Shown: positions 5,110 to 11,694, numbered from the stretch's first letter. The stretch: 11,901 nt of DNA from Anaerolineae bacterium CG2_30_64_16 (GCA_001871755.1 MNXL01000131.1:1-11901), one strand, 5' to 3'. Notes: generated by a model from the sequence alone, not told the origin. Translations and numbers: made by a program.

Positions 5110-7946
5110 TATGCAGCCAGAGCGGCCAGCCGCGCCCGTAAGCGCTCGCCGCGCGCATGTAGATCAGCCTGCTTGTCGCGCTCCCGTTGCACCACATCTG
5201 CCGGCGCGCGCTGGGCAAACGGGCCGGCCAGCAGGCTCTGGCTGCGGGCGATCTGCGCCTCTGTCTCGGCCAGCTCCTTGCGGAGCCGCCCCTGTTCCGC
5301 GTTCAGGTCCACCAGCCCGGACATGGGCAGGTAGGTGGTCACCGCGCCGGTCACCAGGGTCAGCGCCTGGGCGGGCGCGTCCAGCCGGCCGGCGATGCTG
5401 ACCTGGTCCGGGTCCAGTCGGGCCAGTGAACAGAGGGTCTCGGCCTGCTCGCGCAGCAACGCCTCCTGATCACCGGCCGCGAATGCTGCGGCGATGGCCT
5501 GACCGGGCTTCACGGTGTATTCAGAACGCGCGTTGCGGATCGCCCGCACGATCTCCATGACCGTTGCCATGTCCGCGTCGGCTGCGGGATCGACCGGCCC
5601 CGGCGTGGGCCACGTCGCGATCATCAGCGCCGCTGGCCAATCTTGACCTCCGATCGCCTGCTTCAGGTAGCCCCAGGTCTCCTCCGTCACGTAGGGGATG
5701 AAGGGATGCAGCAGCCGCAGCGATGCGTCCAGCACCTTGACCAGGGTCGCCCGCGTGCGCGCCTGGGCGGCCGCGTCCCCGCGATACAGGGCGATCTTGC
5801 TGATCTCCAGATACCAGTCGCAGAACTCTCCCCAGAAGAACTCGTAGATCTGGCGGCCCGCCTCGCCGTACTGGAAACCGTCCATCAGCCGCGTCGCGTC
5901 GCTGATCGTCGCGGCGAGGCGGCTGAGGATCCAGCGCTCTGGTAGATCGGTAGATTGGTAAATTGGTAAGTTGGTAGATTGGTAGGTTGGTAGGTTGGTA
6001 GATTGGGAGATTGGTAGGTTGGGAGATTGGTAGGTTGGTAGGTTGGTTCTTGGTTCCTGCCCCCTGTCCCCTGACTCCTGATCCCCGAACTGCGACAGCA
6101 CAAACCGCACCGCGTTCCAGATCTTGTTCGTGAAGTTCCGGTTGCCCTCCACGCGCTGGAGGCTCAGGTTCATATCGGTGCCAGCGGTGGTGCCGGTGAG
6201 CAGCGTGAAGCGCAGCGCGTCGGCGCCCATCGACTGGAGGCCGTCCGGGTATTGCGCTCTGATATAGTCGCCCAGCTCATCCGGCTGCGCGCCATCGAGC
6301 ACCGCGATGGGGTCGAGCACGTTGCCGGTGGTCTTGGACATCTTGCGGCCCTGGTCGTCTCTGACGAGACCGTGCAGATAGACGGTCTCGAAAGGTATGT
6401 CGTTCGTGAAGACCAGGCCCTGCATGATCATGCGCGCCACCCAGAAAAACAGGATATCGTAGGCGGTCTCCATCACCGTCGTCGGGTAGAAGCGGCGCAG
6501 GTCGGGCGTGTCGTCGGGCCAGCCGAGCGTCGAGAAAGGCCACAGGCCGGAGCTGAACCACGTATCCAGCACGTCCGGGTCCTGCTCGATGCTGCTGGAG
6601 CCACACCGCTCGCAACGGGTCGGGTCTTCCTTCGCCACGGTCATACCCTTACAATCGGCGCAGTACCAGGCCGGGATGCGGTGGCCCCACCAGAGCTGCC
6701 GGCTGATGCACCAATCGCGGATGTTCTCCAGCCAGTTGTAGTACACCTTAGTGAAGCGCTCCGGGATGATCGTGATGCGGCCCGACCGCACTGCTTCCAG
6801 CCCCATGTCGGCCAGCGGTTTCATCTTGACGAACCATTGCGTGCTCACCATCGGTTCCACGATTTCGCCGCCGCGCTGCGAGCGCGGAATCTGCGTGCGA
6901 TATGGCTCGGTCTTGATCGTCAGGCCCGCGGCTTTCATGTCGGCCCACAGCTTGCGGCGGCACTCGAAGCGATCCAGCCCCGCATAATCGGGGCCGGCAT
7001 CGGCGCTCATCCGGGCATCTTTGTCCAGCACGTTGATGATCTGTAAGCCGTGCCGTTGGCCGATCTCGAAGTCGTTCGGGTCGTGTCCCGGCGTGATTTT
7101 CAACGCGCCGGTGCCGAACGCCATGTCCACGTAGGTGTCGTGGATGATCGGGATGGTGCGCTTGAGTATGGGCACCAGGCACGTCTTGCCGATCAGGTGG
7201 CGGTAGCGCTCGTCGTCGGGATGCACGGCCACCGCGGTGTCCCCCAGGATCGTCTCGGGCCGGGTGGTCGCCACGGGGATATAGCCTTGGCCGGGGCCGT
7301 CGGCCAGATCGGCGCCAGCGATGGGGTACTTGAAGTAGTACAGCGTCGCGTCCTCTTCGGTGTACTCCACCTCCAGATCGCTGACCGCGGTTTGCAGGCC
7401 CGGCGACCAGTTGATCAGGTACTCGCCACGATAGATCAGCCCCATGCGATAGAGACGCACGAACGCCTCGCGCACCGCGCGACTCAACCCATCGTCCAGG
7501 GTGAAGCGCTGGCGCTCCCAATCGCACGATGCGCCCAGCCGGCGCAGTTGGCGCACGATGTGATCACCATACTTCTCTTTCCAGGCCCAGGTGCGACGCA
7601 GGAACTCCTCGCGGCCGACCTGCTGGCGGCTGGTACCTTCCCGGAGCAGCATCTTTTCCACCTGAAGCTGGGTGGCGATTCCCGCATGGTCGTAGCCAGG
7701 GACCCACAGCGCCGCGTAGCCGCGCATTCGCTTGTAGCGGATCATCAGGTCTTCCAGCGAGACGAACATGGCGTGGCCCAGGTGCAGCTCGCCGGTGATG
7801 TTGGGCGGCGGGATGCTGATCACGAACGGCTCGGCATCGGCCGGCGCGATCTCCGGTTTGAAGAAGCCGGAACGCTCCCACCACTCGTAGATCCGGCGTT
7901 CGCTGGCGCTGGGGTCGTAGGCTTTGGGCATGTCGAAAGTGGGCAT
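5109..7946 (-). CDS. valS: Valyl-tRNA synthetase
   Basis: A 945-residue class Ia aminoacyl-tRNA synthetase that charges tRNA-Val in the cytoplasm. The HIGH motif is HLGH at 55-58, within PPPNITGELHLGHA. The KMSKS motif is KMSKT at 535-539. The editing (CP1) domain lies between them, and two CxxC pairs typical of a zinc knuckle (CADC, CERC) precede the DTWFSSGLWPFSTLGWP block. The anticodon-binding domain begins near RWILSRL (~670). The last ~70 residues form the coiled-coil tRNA-binding arm. Residues ~621-668 are a non-conserved, low-complexity insert. A GGAGGAGA site 9 nt upstream supports the start. The gene lies 153 bp downstream of vapC and about 1.1 kb downstream of a valine T-box. It has no clear promoter of its own. 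Confidence 0.97.
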   Translation of the reverse strand: MPTFDMPKAYDPSASERRIYEWWERSGFFKPEIAPADAEPFVISIPPPNITGELHLGHAMFVSLEDLMIRYKRMRGYAALWVPGYDHAGIATQLQVEKMLLREGTSRQQVGREEFLRRTWAWKEKYGDHIVRQLRRLGASCDWERQRFTLDDGLSRAVREAFVRLYRMGLIYRGEYLINWSPGLQTAVSDLEVEYTEEDATLYYFKYPIAGADLADGPGQGYIPVATTRPETILGDTAVAVHPDDERYRHLIGKTCLVPILKRTIPIIHDTYVDMAFGTGALKITPGHDPNDFEIGQRHGLQIINVLDKDARMSADAGPDYAGLDRFECRRKLWADMKAAGLTIKTEPYRTQIPRSQRGGEIVEPMVSTQWFVKMKPLADMGLEAVRSGRITIIPERFTKVYYNWLENIRDWCISRQLWWGHRIPAWYCADCKGMTVAKEDPTRCERCGSSSIEQDPDVLDTWFSSGLWPFSTLGWPDDTPDLRRFYPTTVMETAYDILFFWVARMIMQGLVFTNDIPFETVYLHGLVRDDQGRKMSKTTGNVLDPIAVLDGAQPDELGDYIRAQYPDGLQSMGADALRFTLLTGTTAGTDMNLSLQRVEGNRNFTNKIWNAVRFVLSQFGDQESGDRGQEPRTNLPTYQSPNLPISQSTNLPTYQSTNLPIYQSTDLPERWILSRLAATISDATRLMDGFQYGEAGRQIYEFFWGEFCDWYLEISKIALYRGDAAAQARTRATLVKVLDASLRLLHPFIPYVTEETWGYLKQAIGGQDWPAALMIATWPTPGPVDPAADADMATVMEIVRAIRNARSEYTVKPGQAIAAAFAAGDQEALLREQAETLCSLARLDPDQVSIAGRLDAPAQALTLVTGAVTTYLPMSGLVDLNAEQGRLRKELAETEAQIARSQSLLAGPFAQRAPADVVQRERDKQADLHARGERLRARLAALAA
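5941..6084 (-). repeat. In-frame 21-bp minisatellite inside valS
   Basis: On the plus strand units such as TTGGTAGATTGGTAGG repeat, with a period of 7 bp and a 21-bp higher period. Read in the valS frame they encode imperfect heptads of the type NLPTYQS. A leading segment, translating to DQESGDRGQEPRT, has its own GGGGACAGGGGGCAGG-style low complexity. Sequence on either side (SQFG, LPERWIL) resumes normal ValRS. All repeats stay open in frame. Confidence 0.9.
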
Positions 7947-7975
7947 GGGGTTGTGTCTCCTCCAGGAAATTCGGG

Positions 7976-8025
7976 TTTAGGTATTGGGTAGTAGGTATTG
8001 GGTATTGAGTATTGGACTCGTGCTG
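7976..8025. repeat. Short tandem repeat in vapC-valS spacer
   Basis: Repeated GTATTGGGTA/GTATTGAGTA-like units (period about 7-8 bp) fill the spacer just upstream of the valS ribosome site. The rest of the 153-bp spacer shows no convincing promoter or terminator. The repeat resembles in style, but not in sequence, the ones in valS and in the T-box leader. Confidence 0.75.
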
Positions 8026-8099
8026 TGGCCGGTCTGCGACCGAGCCATCCTTCTCGTCCGCCGTGGCGCCGCGCCCGACACGGCATACTGGCCTGGTTT

Positions 8100-8564
8100 T
8101 CAAGGGTGGTCGTTGGGATTCTCGGCGGACAGGCCTTCGGCGCGGGCCGCGGCGAGCAGGTTTTCGTCCGCGCTGACGAAGATGGGGGCCGGAAGGTCAG
8201 CCGCTATCGAATCGGCTCGCAACTCCAGCGCAGTTGCCAGGTGGACAGCGTCGTAGGCGCGCAGCGGATAGCGCAGGGCGAGTTGGCTCGCGTAGCCGAG
8301 AACAGCATTTGAGACTGCTAACAAGCCAAGTATCGTCTTCATTTCTATGGACGCACGCGCCACAAACCGCGCCAGCGCTGCGGCACCGATCCGGCCAGTT
8401 CGTCTGGCTCGAGTGAAAGCGCACACCGTTTCCACACTTCCCAGCTCGACAACCACGAAGCGGTGCTCATCCGTCTGGTCAAGTAGGCTATTGATCCACC
8501 AGCTACCTGGCTCTAGAAGATAACGCTTGGCAATTGCACTCGCATCAAGATAGTAAATCGTCAT
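8100..8564 (-). CDS. vapC: PIN-domain toxin ribonuclease, VapC type
   Basis: A 154-residue PIN domain, the usual size for VapC toxins, which are Mg-dependent RNases that cut tRNA or rRNA. The acidic residues are in place: Asp7 in YYLDASAIAKRY, Glu45 in SVETVCAFTRARRTGRI, Asp105 in RAYDAVHLATAL and Asp133 in FVSADENLL, so it looks catalytically intact. Its ATG shares one base with the antitoxin stop (TGATG), indicating translational coupling. The RNA target is unknown. A tRNA target would be notable given its position in a tRNA-synthetase operon, but that is inference. Confidence 0.9.
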   Translation of the reverse strand: MTIYYLDASAIAKRYLLEPGSWWINSLLDQTDEHRFVVVELGSVETVCAFTRARRTGRIGAAALARFVARASIEMKTILGLLAVSNAVLGYASQLALRYPLRAYDAVHLATALELRADSIAADLPAPIFVSADENLLAAARAEGLSAENPNDHP

Positions 8565-8887
8565 CAGCGTGGGCCTCGATCTTCGATAATCCAGTCAGAC
8601 AGCGGTACGCCACGCAAGACCTCGCGCATTTCGTCCAGCGATGCAGGCTCGACCCCTTCAATGAATTGGTCTAGCCAATCGGTCTTGGCAAGCCAGCCTT
8701 CTTGATGCAGCATCCGGTCGAACTTCTCCACTTCTGTTTCTTCCTCAACCGACGACACCAGTTTGGCAGATAGCGTGTCTACCAAGACCTGATTCAACGA
8801 AACATCGTACTCGACCGCGCGTTCCTTGAGCACTTGATGCAGTGTTGCCGGCAGCCGGACGGTCAGTTTGACGGTTTCTTCAGTCAT
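8564..8887 (-). CDS. vapB: Ribbon-helix-helix antitoxin, VapB type
   Basis: A 107-residue protein whose first ~45 residues match an Arc/CopG-like ribbon-helix-helix DNA-binding fold (VKLTVRLPATLHQVL, then the helices of EYDVSLNQVLVDTL). The rest is acidic and helical with several Trp, as expected for the segment that wraps and blocks the PIN toxin. A GGGGAGGT ribosome site 5 nt before the ATG supports the start. It is directly upstream of and overlaps vapC by one base. A palindromic operator lies just upstream, so the pair probably represses itself. Confidence 0.88.
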   Translation of the reverse strand: MTEETVKLTVRLPATLHQVLKERAVEYDVSLNQVLVDTLSAKLVSSVEEETEVEKFDRMLHQEGWLAKTDWLDQFIEGVEPASLDEMREVLRGVPLSDWIIEDRGPR

Positions 8888-8902
8888 GTCACACCTCCCC
8901 GA

Positions 8903-8928
8903 ATGCCACTATGGTGGCATGGTGGCAT
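8903..8928. promoter_or_regulatory. vapBC operator palindrome
   Basis: ATGCCAC (8903-8909) and GTGGCAT (8914-8920) form a perfect 7-bp inverted repeat with 4 nt between. A third GTGGCAT half-site follows in tandem (8922-8928, 8-bp unit GGTGGCAT). The site covers the predicted transcription start, a typical place for an antitoxin repressor. Confidence 0.6.
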
Positions 8929-8929
8929 C

Positions 8930-8958
8930 ATCATACACCCGAAGGCCGGCGGCGTCAA
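8930..8958 (-). promoter_or_regulatory. vapBC promoter
   Basis: The -35 is TTGACG (8953-8958) and the -10 is TATGAT (8930-8935), with a 17-bp spacer, all on the minus strand. Each hexamer differs from the sigma-70 consensus at one base. The predicted start is near 8923, 36 nt before vapB. This gives vapBC, and perhaps valS, a T-box-independent transcript. Confidence 0.65.
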
Positions 8959-8970
8959 CCTATCCCCCTG

Positions 8971-8994
8971 CCCCTTTCCTTCGCAGGGAAGGGG
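8971..8994. repeat. Hairpin CCCCTTTCC/GGGAAGGGG
   Basis: Nine-base-pair hairpin with one G-T pair and loop TTCGCA, between the T-box terminator and the vapBC promoter. It has no T-run on either side and resembles a dispersed intergenic palindrome rather than a terminator. Confidence 0.5.
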
Positions 8995-9005
8995 GAGAAG
9001 CATGG

Positions 9006-9045
9006 AAATAAAACGCGCCCCTCCGTCGCAAGGACGGAAGGGCGC
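9006..9045 (-). terminator. T-box terminator hairpin
   Basis: On the minus strand GCGCCCTTCCGTC (9045-9033) pairs with GACGGAGGGGCGC (9027-9015) around loop CTTGC, 13 bp with one G-U pair, followed by GTTTTATTT. It overlaps the 3' flank of the T-box sequence, so terminator and antiterminator are mutually exclusive. Confidence 0.9.
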
Positions 9046-9072
9046 TTCCGCGGTACCACCTTGGTTGACAGA

Positions 9073-9181
9073 CTGGATGCTGGAAGCTAGAAGCTGGAAG
9101 CTAGATGCGGTCTGCCCACTCGGCGCGCTAACGGGCGAACCCGAGACGCTCTACCACCGGAACCCAGCTTCCAGTATCCAG
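9073..9181 (-). repeat. Inverted simple-repeat stem inside the T-box leader
   Basis: In the RNA CUGGAUACUGGAAGCU (9181-9166) can pair with AGCUUCCAGCAUCCAG (9088-9073), 15 of 16 positions. The arms are built from a GGAAGCT-type simple repeat that also continues in tandem at 9085-9106. The arms enclose the region where Stem II/III of the T-box should fold, so this stem sits between specifier and antiterminator. Confidence 0.7.
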
Positions 9182-9334
9182 CTTCAAGCGTCCAACTCCC
9201 CGGCGACTTTCGGCAGCGCTCACATCGGTTGGGGGCTCTCACCCGGTGACCCCCGCTCTCTGGCGACGGCGATGGGGCCCGCAATTGCCATGCCCCCCTG
9301 CCTACTCCTCCGGTTCAACGTCTTTCAATATAGG

Positions 9335-9437
9335 CCCTAACCCGTGAGATTCTTGCTTTCTGTGCAAGGATTTCTCTATCAGCTTTGACCGCATGGGTTC
9401 CGGCTTGTAAGCGCAGCGGCCTTGTCCGGGTTAGGGC
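9335..9437. repeat. 11-bp inverted repeat at the T-box promoter
   Basis: GCCCTAACCCG ends (9334/9335-9344) are repeated in inverse at 9427-9437. The distal arm overlaps the predicted transcription start. In RNA from 9432 six pairs (AACCCG/CGGGUU) remain, and nested CAAGG/CCUUG and CCGC/GCGG stems inside give an extra folded domain 5' of Stem I. Confidence 0.55.
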
Positions 9438-9438
9438 G

Positions 9439-9467
9439 ATTATATGCCAGATGCTGAGAACTGTCAA
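9439..9467 (-). promoter_or_regulatory. Consensus sigma-70 promoter of the T-box operon
   Basis: TTGACA (9462-9467), a 17-bp spacer and TATAAT (9439-9444) on the minus strand are identical to consensus in both hexamers and spacing. The predicted start is A at 9432. Such a strong promoter suits a leader controlled by termination rather than initiation. Confidence 0.9.
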
Positions 9468-9519
9468 GCGTCCGACGCCGCGCCTGGCCATTCCAAATGC
9501 GAGTTGGGGGTTGTGAGCA

Positions 9520-9535
9520 GGCATGATAGCATGCC
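9520..9535. repeat. GGCATG-ATAG-CATGCC palindrome
   Basis: A perfect 6-bp hairpin with a 4-nt loop between the T-box promoter and the MITE copy 2. No T-run follows it. It could be an operator or just a small palindrome. Nothing else recognisable lies between 9468 and 9552. Confidence 0.4.
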
Positions 9536-9552
9536 CCAAATCGCGGATCAGT

Positions 9553-9666
9553 GGTATCCTCTCAAAAAGGCGGGGACAAATCTGCTCAAGCCGAGTCCGT
9601 GACTCGGCGGGCAAGCGGCGGATCACGGATCCGCCTTGAGCTGCCCCAGACTATTGAGAGGATACC
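9553..9666. mobile_element. MITE-like inverted-repeat element, copy 2
   Basis: The ends GGTATCCTCTCAA (9553-9565) and TTGAGAGGATACC (9654-9666) are perfect inverted repeats and match those of the element at 5010-5101. The inner right end GCCCCAGA also matches. The interior differs: it has two hairpins, CCGAGTC-CGT-GACTCGG (9591-9607) and GGCGGATC-ACG-GATCCGCC (9617-9635), enclosed by CTCAAG/CTTGAG arms. No target duplication is visible. It overlaps the 3' end of the macro-domain gene. The minus strand has CTTTTTG near the far end, so it may act as that gene's terminator. Confidence 0.7.
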
Positions 9667-10168
9667 CCATCACCGCCACATACGTCTCGTACGCCCGCCT
9701 TCCAAAGCACACGAAAACCACCTGCTCGATGGTCTCGGCCTGCTCCAGAAAGCGGCGCACCTCGGCCACGGCAATGCGCGTCGCCTGTCCGAGCGGGAAA
9801 CCGTATACGCCCGTGCTGATCGCGGGGAAAGCGATGGAGTGAATGCCGTGCTCCACGGCCAACGCCAGGCTGTTGCGATAGCAACTCGCCAGCAACGCGT
9901 CCTCGCCATGATCGCCGCCGCGCCAGACCGGTCCCACGGTGTGGATCACCCACCGGGCCGACAGCCGGTAGCCCCTGGTCATCCTGGCCTCCCCGGTCGG
10001 ACACCCACCCAACGTGCGGCATTCGGCCAACAGCTCCAGTCCGGCCGCCCGGTGGATCGCACCGTCCACCCCGCCGCCGCCCAACAACGAGCTATTCGCC
10101 GCGTTGACGATCGCATCCACCCGCTGTTGCGTAATATCGCCTTCGACGACTGAGATCCTGGCTGACAT
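9623..10168 (-). CDS. Macro-domain protein, O-acetyl-ADP-ribose deacetylase (YmdB-like)
   Basis: A 181-residue single macro domain that binds ADP-ribose and probably hydrolyses O-acetyl-ADP-ribose or protein-linked ADP-ribose. The signature at 21-43 (VNAANSSLLGGGGVDGAIHR) is nearly the same as in Escherichia coli YmdB, with Asn22, Asn25 and the catalytic-type Asp35 in the same positions. The phosphate-binding loop STGVYGFP is present near 125. The ATG at 10168 has a GGGAGG site 5 nt upstream and begins the fold directly, so I prefer it to the ATG 10 codons earlier. The last 14 codons (GYPLNSLGQLKADP) and the stop lie inside the MITE copy 2, so the natural C-terminus was replaced. The gene follows pgi by 65 nt and may be co-transcribed. 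Confidence 0.9.
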   Translation of the reverse strand: MSARISVVEGDITQQRVDAIVNAANSSLLGGGGVDGAIHRAAGLELLAECRTLGGCPTGEARMTRGYRLSARWVIHTVGPVWRGGDHGEDALLASCYRNSLALAVEHGIHSIAFPAISTGVYGFPLGQATRIAVAEVRRFLEQAETIEQVVFVCFGRRAYETYVAVMGYPLNSLGQLKADP

Positions 10169-10200
10169 GGGCGCCTCCCGGCCCGCCACAAGAGACAAGT

Positions 10201-10232
10201 AAATCTTACTCGTTACTCGTTACTCATGACTC
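10201..10232. repeat. Short tandem repeat between pgi and the macro-domain gene
   Basis: Four imperfect copies of ACTCGTT-like units (period 7 bp) fill the spacer right after the pgi stop. No terminator or promoter is visible in this 65-bp gap. Confidence 0.7.
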
Positions 10233-10233
10233 G

Positions 10234-11664
10234 TTAGATTTCATACCGCGCCTTGCGCTTTTGACGCAGCGTCTCGATCTCCGCGCGCTGCGCCTCGTAG
10301 CCCGGCCGGCCCAACAGCGCGTAGGCCCGATCCTTGCCGCCCTCCACGCCGGGCTGGTCAAAGGCATCGATGTTATACAGCTCCCCGCTGATGGCTGTGG
10401 CCATCTCCAACAGGTAGAAGAATTGGCCCAGAGTGAACGCGTTGAGCGTGGGCATCTTGAAGGTCGCGTTGGGCCGGCCGGCCGCGGCCAGCGCCAGCGC
10501 CGTCCCCTCCGCCTCGGCGGCCAGTAGTTCGTTGATCGTGTGCCCGCCCAGGTAGTCCACTGCGCTCTGGCCTGTGCGCCAGGCCGGGATCGGCAGCTCG
10601 CTGGCAAATTTCTCCACGGTGACAAAGGTGAAAATCTTGTCGTGCGGTCCCTCGATGTAAAGCTGGACCTGCGAATGCTGGTCGGTCGCACCCAACGCTT
10701 TGATCGGGGTCGGCCCGACATGGACGAGCTGGCCCTGATGGTCTTGCGCCTTGCCCAGGCTCTCGGCCCAGAGTTGCGCGTACCAATCGGCCACCGTTCG
10801 CAATCCCTGAGCGTACGGCATCATCACGCTGAGCGGCTTGCCGCGGCGGTAAGCCAGATGTTGGGTGAGCGCGTACATCAGCGCGGCGTTCTGCCACAGA
10901 TAGGGCGTGGCGCTGATGCGGTCGGCGTAGGCCGCGCCGGCCAGCAACCCCCGGATGTCTATCCCCGCGACGGCCGCGGGCAGCAACCCCACCGCGCTCA
11001 GCACGGAAAACCGGCCGCCCACGCCATCGGGCACCATGAAACTCCGATAGCTTTCCTGATCCACCAACGGCCGCAGACTGCCCCTGGCAGCATCCGTGGT
11101 CGCGATGACGTGATCCGCATAACGCCCCTCGCCCAGCCGGTCGACCAGCAGTCCTCGCGTCCACAAGAACTGACTCATCGTTTCGGCCGTGCTGCCGGAC
11201 TTGGTGATGACGTTGAAGCAGGTCTCGGCCGGATCCAGCACGTCCAGCAAAGCCAGCAACCAGTCCGGGTCGATGTTGTCCAGCACGTAGAGCCGCGGGC
11301 CGCCGCGCGCATCGTCGGGCAACTGGTTGTGATAGGGATGCAGCAGCGCGTCCTTCAACGCGATCGTGCCCAGCGCGGAGCCGCCGATCCCCAGCACGAT
11401 GAAGTTCTTGAAACGCGCCCGCACGTCCGCGGCCATGGCCAGCAGGTCGTCCACCGGCTGATAGGGCAATCCCATCCAGCGCAGCCAGCCGGTGTCCCGC
11501 CTGGCTTGCACTGCCGCCAACGCGGCCAGCGCGGCCTCGGTCTCGCGCGCCAGCGCGGCCTCGGTGAAACCATGCGCCTCGCCGATCGTGTCTGCCATCA
11601 GGTTGTTGAAGTCGAACCGGATGCGCTGCGCGATCTGCCAGGCTGGATCGTCGTAATGTACCAT
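10234..11664 (-). CDS. pgi: Glucose-6-phosphate isomerase
   Basis: A 476-residue isomerase that interconverts glucose-6-phosphate and fructose-6-phosphate in glycolysis and gluconeogenesis. It has two SIS domains. The sugar-phosphate loops GIGGSALG (~91-98) and KSGST (~153-157) are visible. The family's C-terminal signature FDQPGVEGGK (~434-443) ends in the catalytic-region lysine. GGRFSVLSAVGL and TDQHSQ are further conserved blocks. An ATG 6 codons upstream (11682) lacks a ribosome site. The ATG at 11664 has GGGGG 6 nt before it, so this start is preferred, with moderate certainty. The region just upstream is occupied by a repeat element, and I see no clear promoter. Confidence 0.95.
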   Translation of the reverse strand: MVHYDDPAWQIAQRIRFDFNNLMADTIGEAHGFTEAALARETEAALAALAAVQARRDTGWLRWMGLPYQPVDDLLAMAADVRARFKNFIVLGIGGSALGTIALKDALLHPYHNQLPDDARGGPRLYVLDNIDPDWLLALLDVLDPAETCFNVITKSGSTAETMSQFLWTRGLLVDRLGEGRYADHVIATTDAARGSLRPLVDQESYRSFMVPDGVGGRFSVLSAVGLLPAAVAGIDIRGLLAGAAYADRISATPYLWQNAALMYALTQHLAYRRGKPLSVMMPYAQGLRTVADWYAQLWAESLGKAQDHQGQLVHVGPTPIKALGATDQHSQVQLYIEGPHDKIFTFVTVEKFASELPIPAWRTGQSAVDYLGGHTINELLAAEAEGTALALAAAGRPNATFKMPTLNAFTLGQFFYLLEMATAISGELYNIDAFDQPGVEGGKDRAYALLGRPGYEAQRAEIETLRQKRKARYEI

Positions 11665-11694
11665 AGAAAACCCCCATTGCATCTATCAGTTTCG

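Larger units (their letters stand above)
9006..9432 (-). promoter_or_regulatory. T-box riboswitch, valine specifier (GUC)
   Basis: A tRNA-sensing leader on the minus strand. Uncharged cognate tRNA pairs with the specifier and the T-box bulge and favours antitermination. Recognised parts are: the GA-motif GGAGGAGUAGG (9311-9301); the upper Stem I AGAGAGC plus a GGGGG/CCCCC hairpin with GGGUGAGAGC; the specifier loop GAAAGUCGCCGGGGAG with codon GUC at 9207-9205; the T-box sequence AAGGTGGTACCGCG (9062-9049); and the terminator. GUC encodes valine, matching valS downstream. At ~425 nt from the predicted start the leader is long for the class. A ~100-nt structured 5' extension and an inserted repeat stem (9073-9181) account for the excess. 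The next genes are vapBC, not valS. Confidence 0.88.

Noticed and set aside
5941..6057. CRISPR-like regular repeat
   Set aside because: The units are 7-21 bp with no unique spacers, and the array is translated within valS.
7050..7991. Long plus-strand open frame (313 codons) opposite valS, with others at 6252-7046
   Set aside because: It is antisense to well-conserved ValRS motifs; its length comes from GC-rich codon bias, and it has no ribosome site or recognisable domain.
7947..8099. A separate valS promoter
   Set aside because: No hexamer pair with acceptable spacing; the AT-richer part is only the short tandem repeat.
8834..9340. 168-codon plus-strand frame across the T-box
   Set aside because: It is antisense to the riboswitch and the vapBC promoter, and its composition reflects structured RNA and repeats.
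9335..9436. tRNA gene or second T-box Stem I in the 5' leader extension
   Set aside because: No T-loop GGTTCGA-type block, no proper acceptor/anticodon arms and no second specifier context; only nested short stems.
9315..9626. 103-codon minus-strand frame across the T-box promoter
   Set aside because: It spans a consensus promoter, a mobile element and the riboswitch 5' region, so it cannot be a sensible gene.
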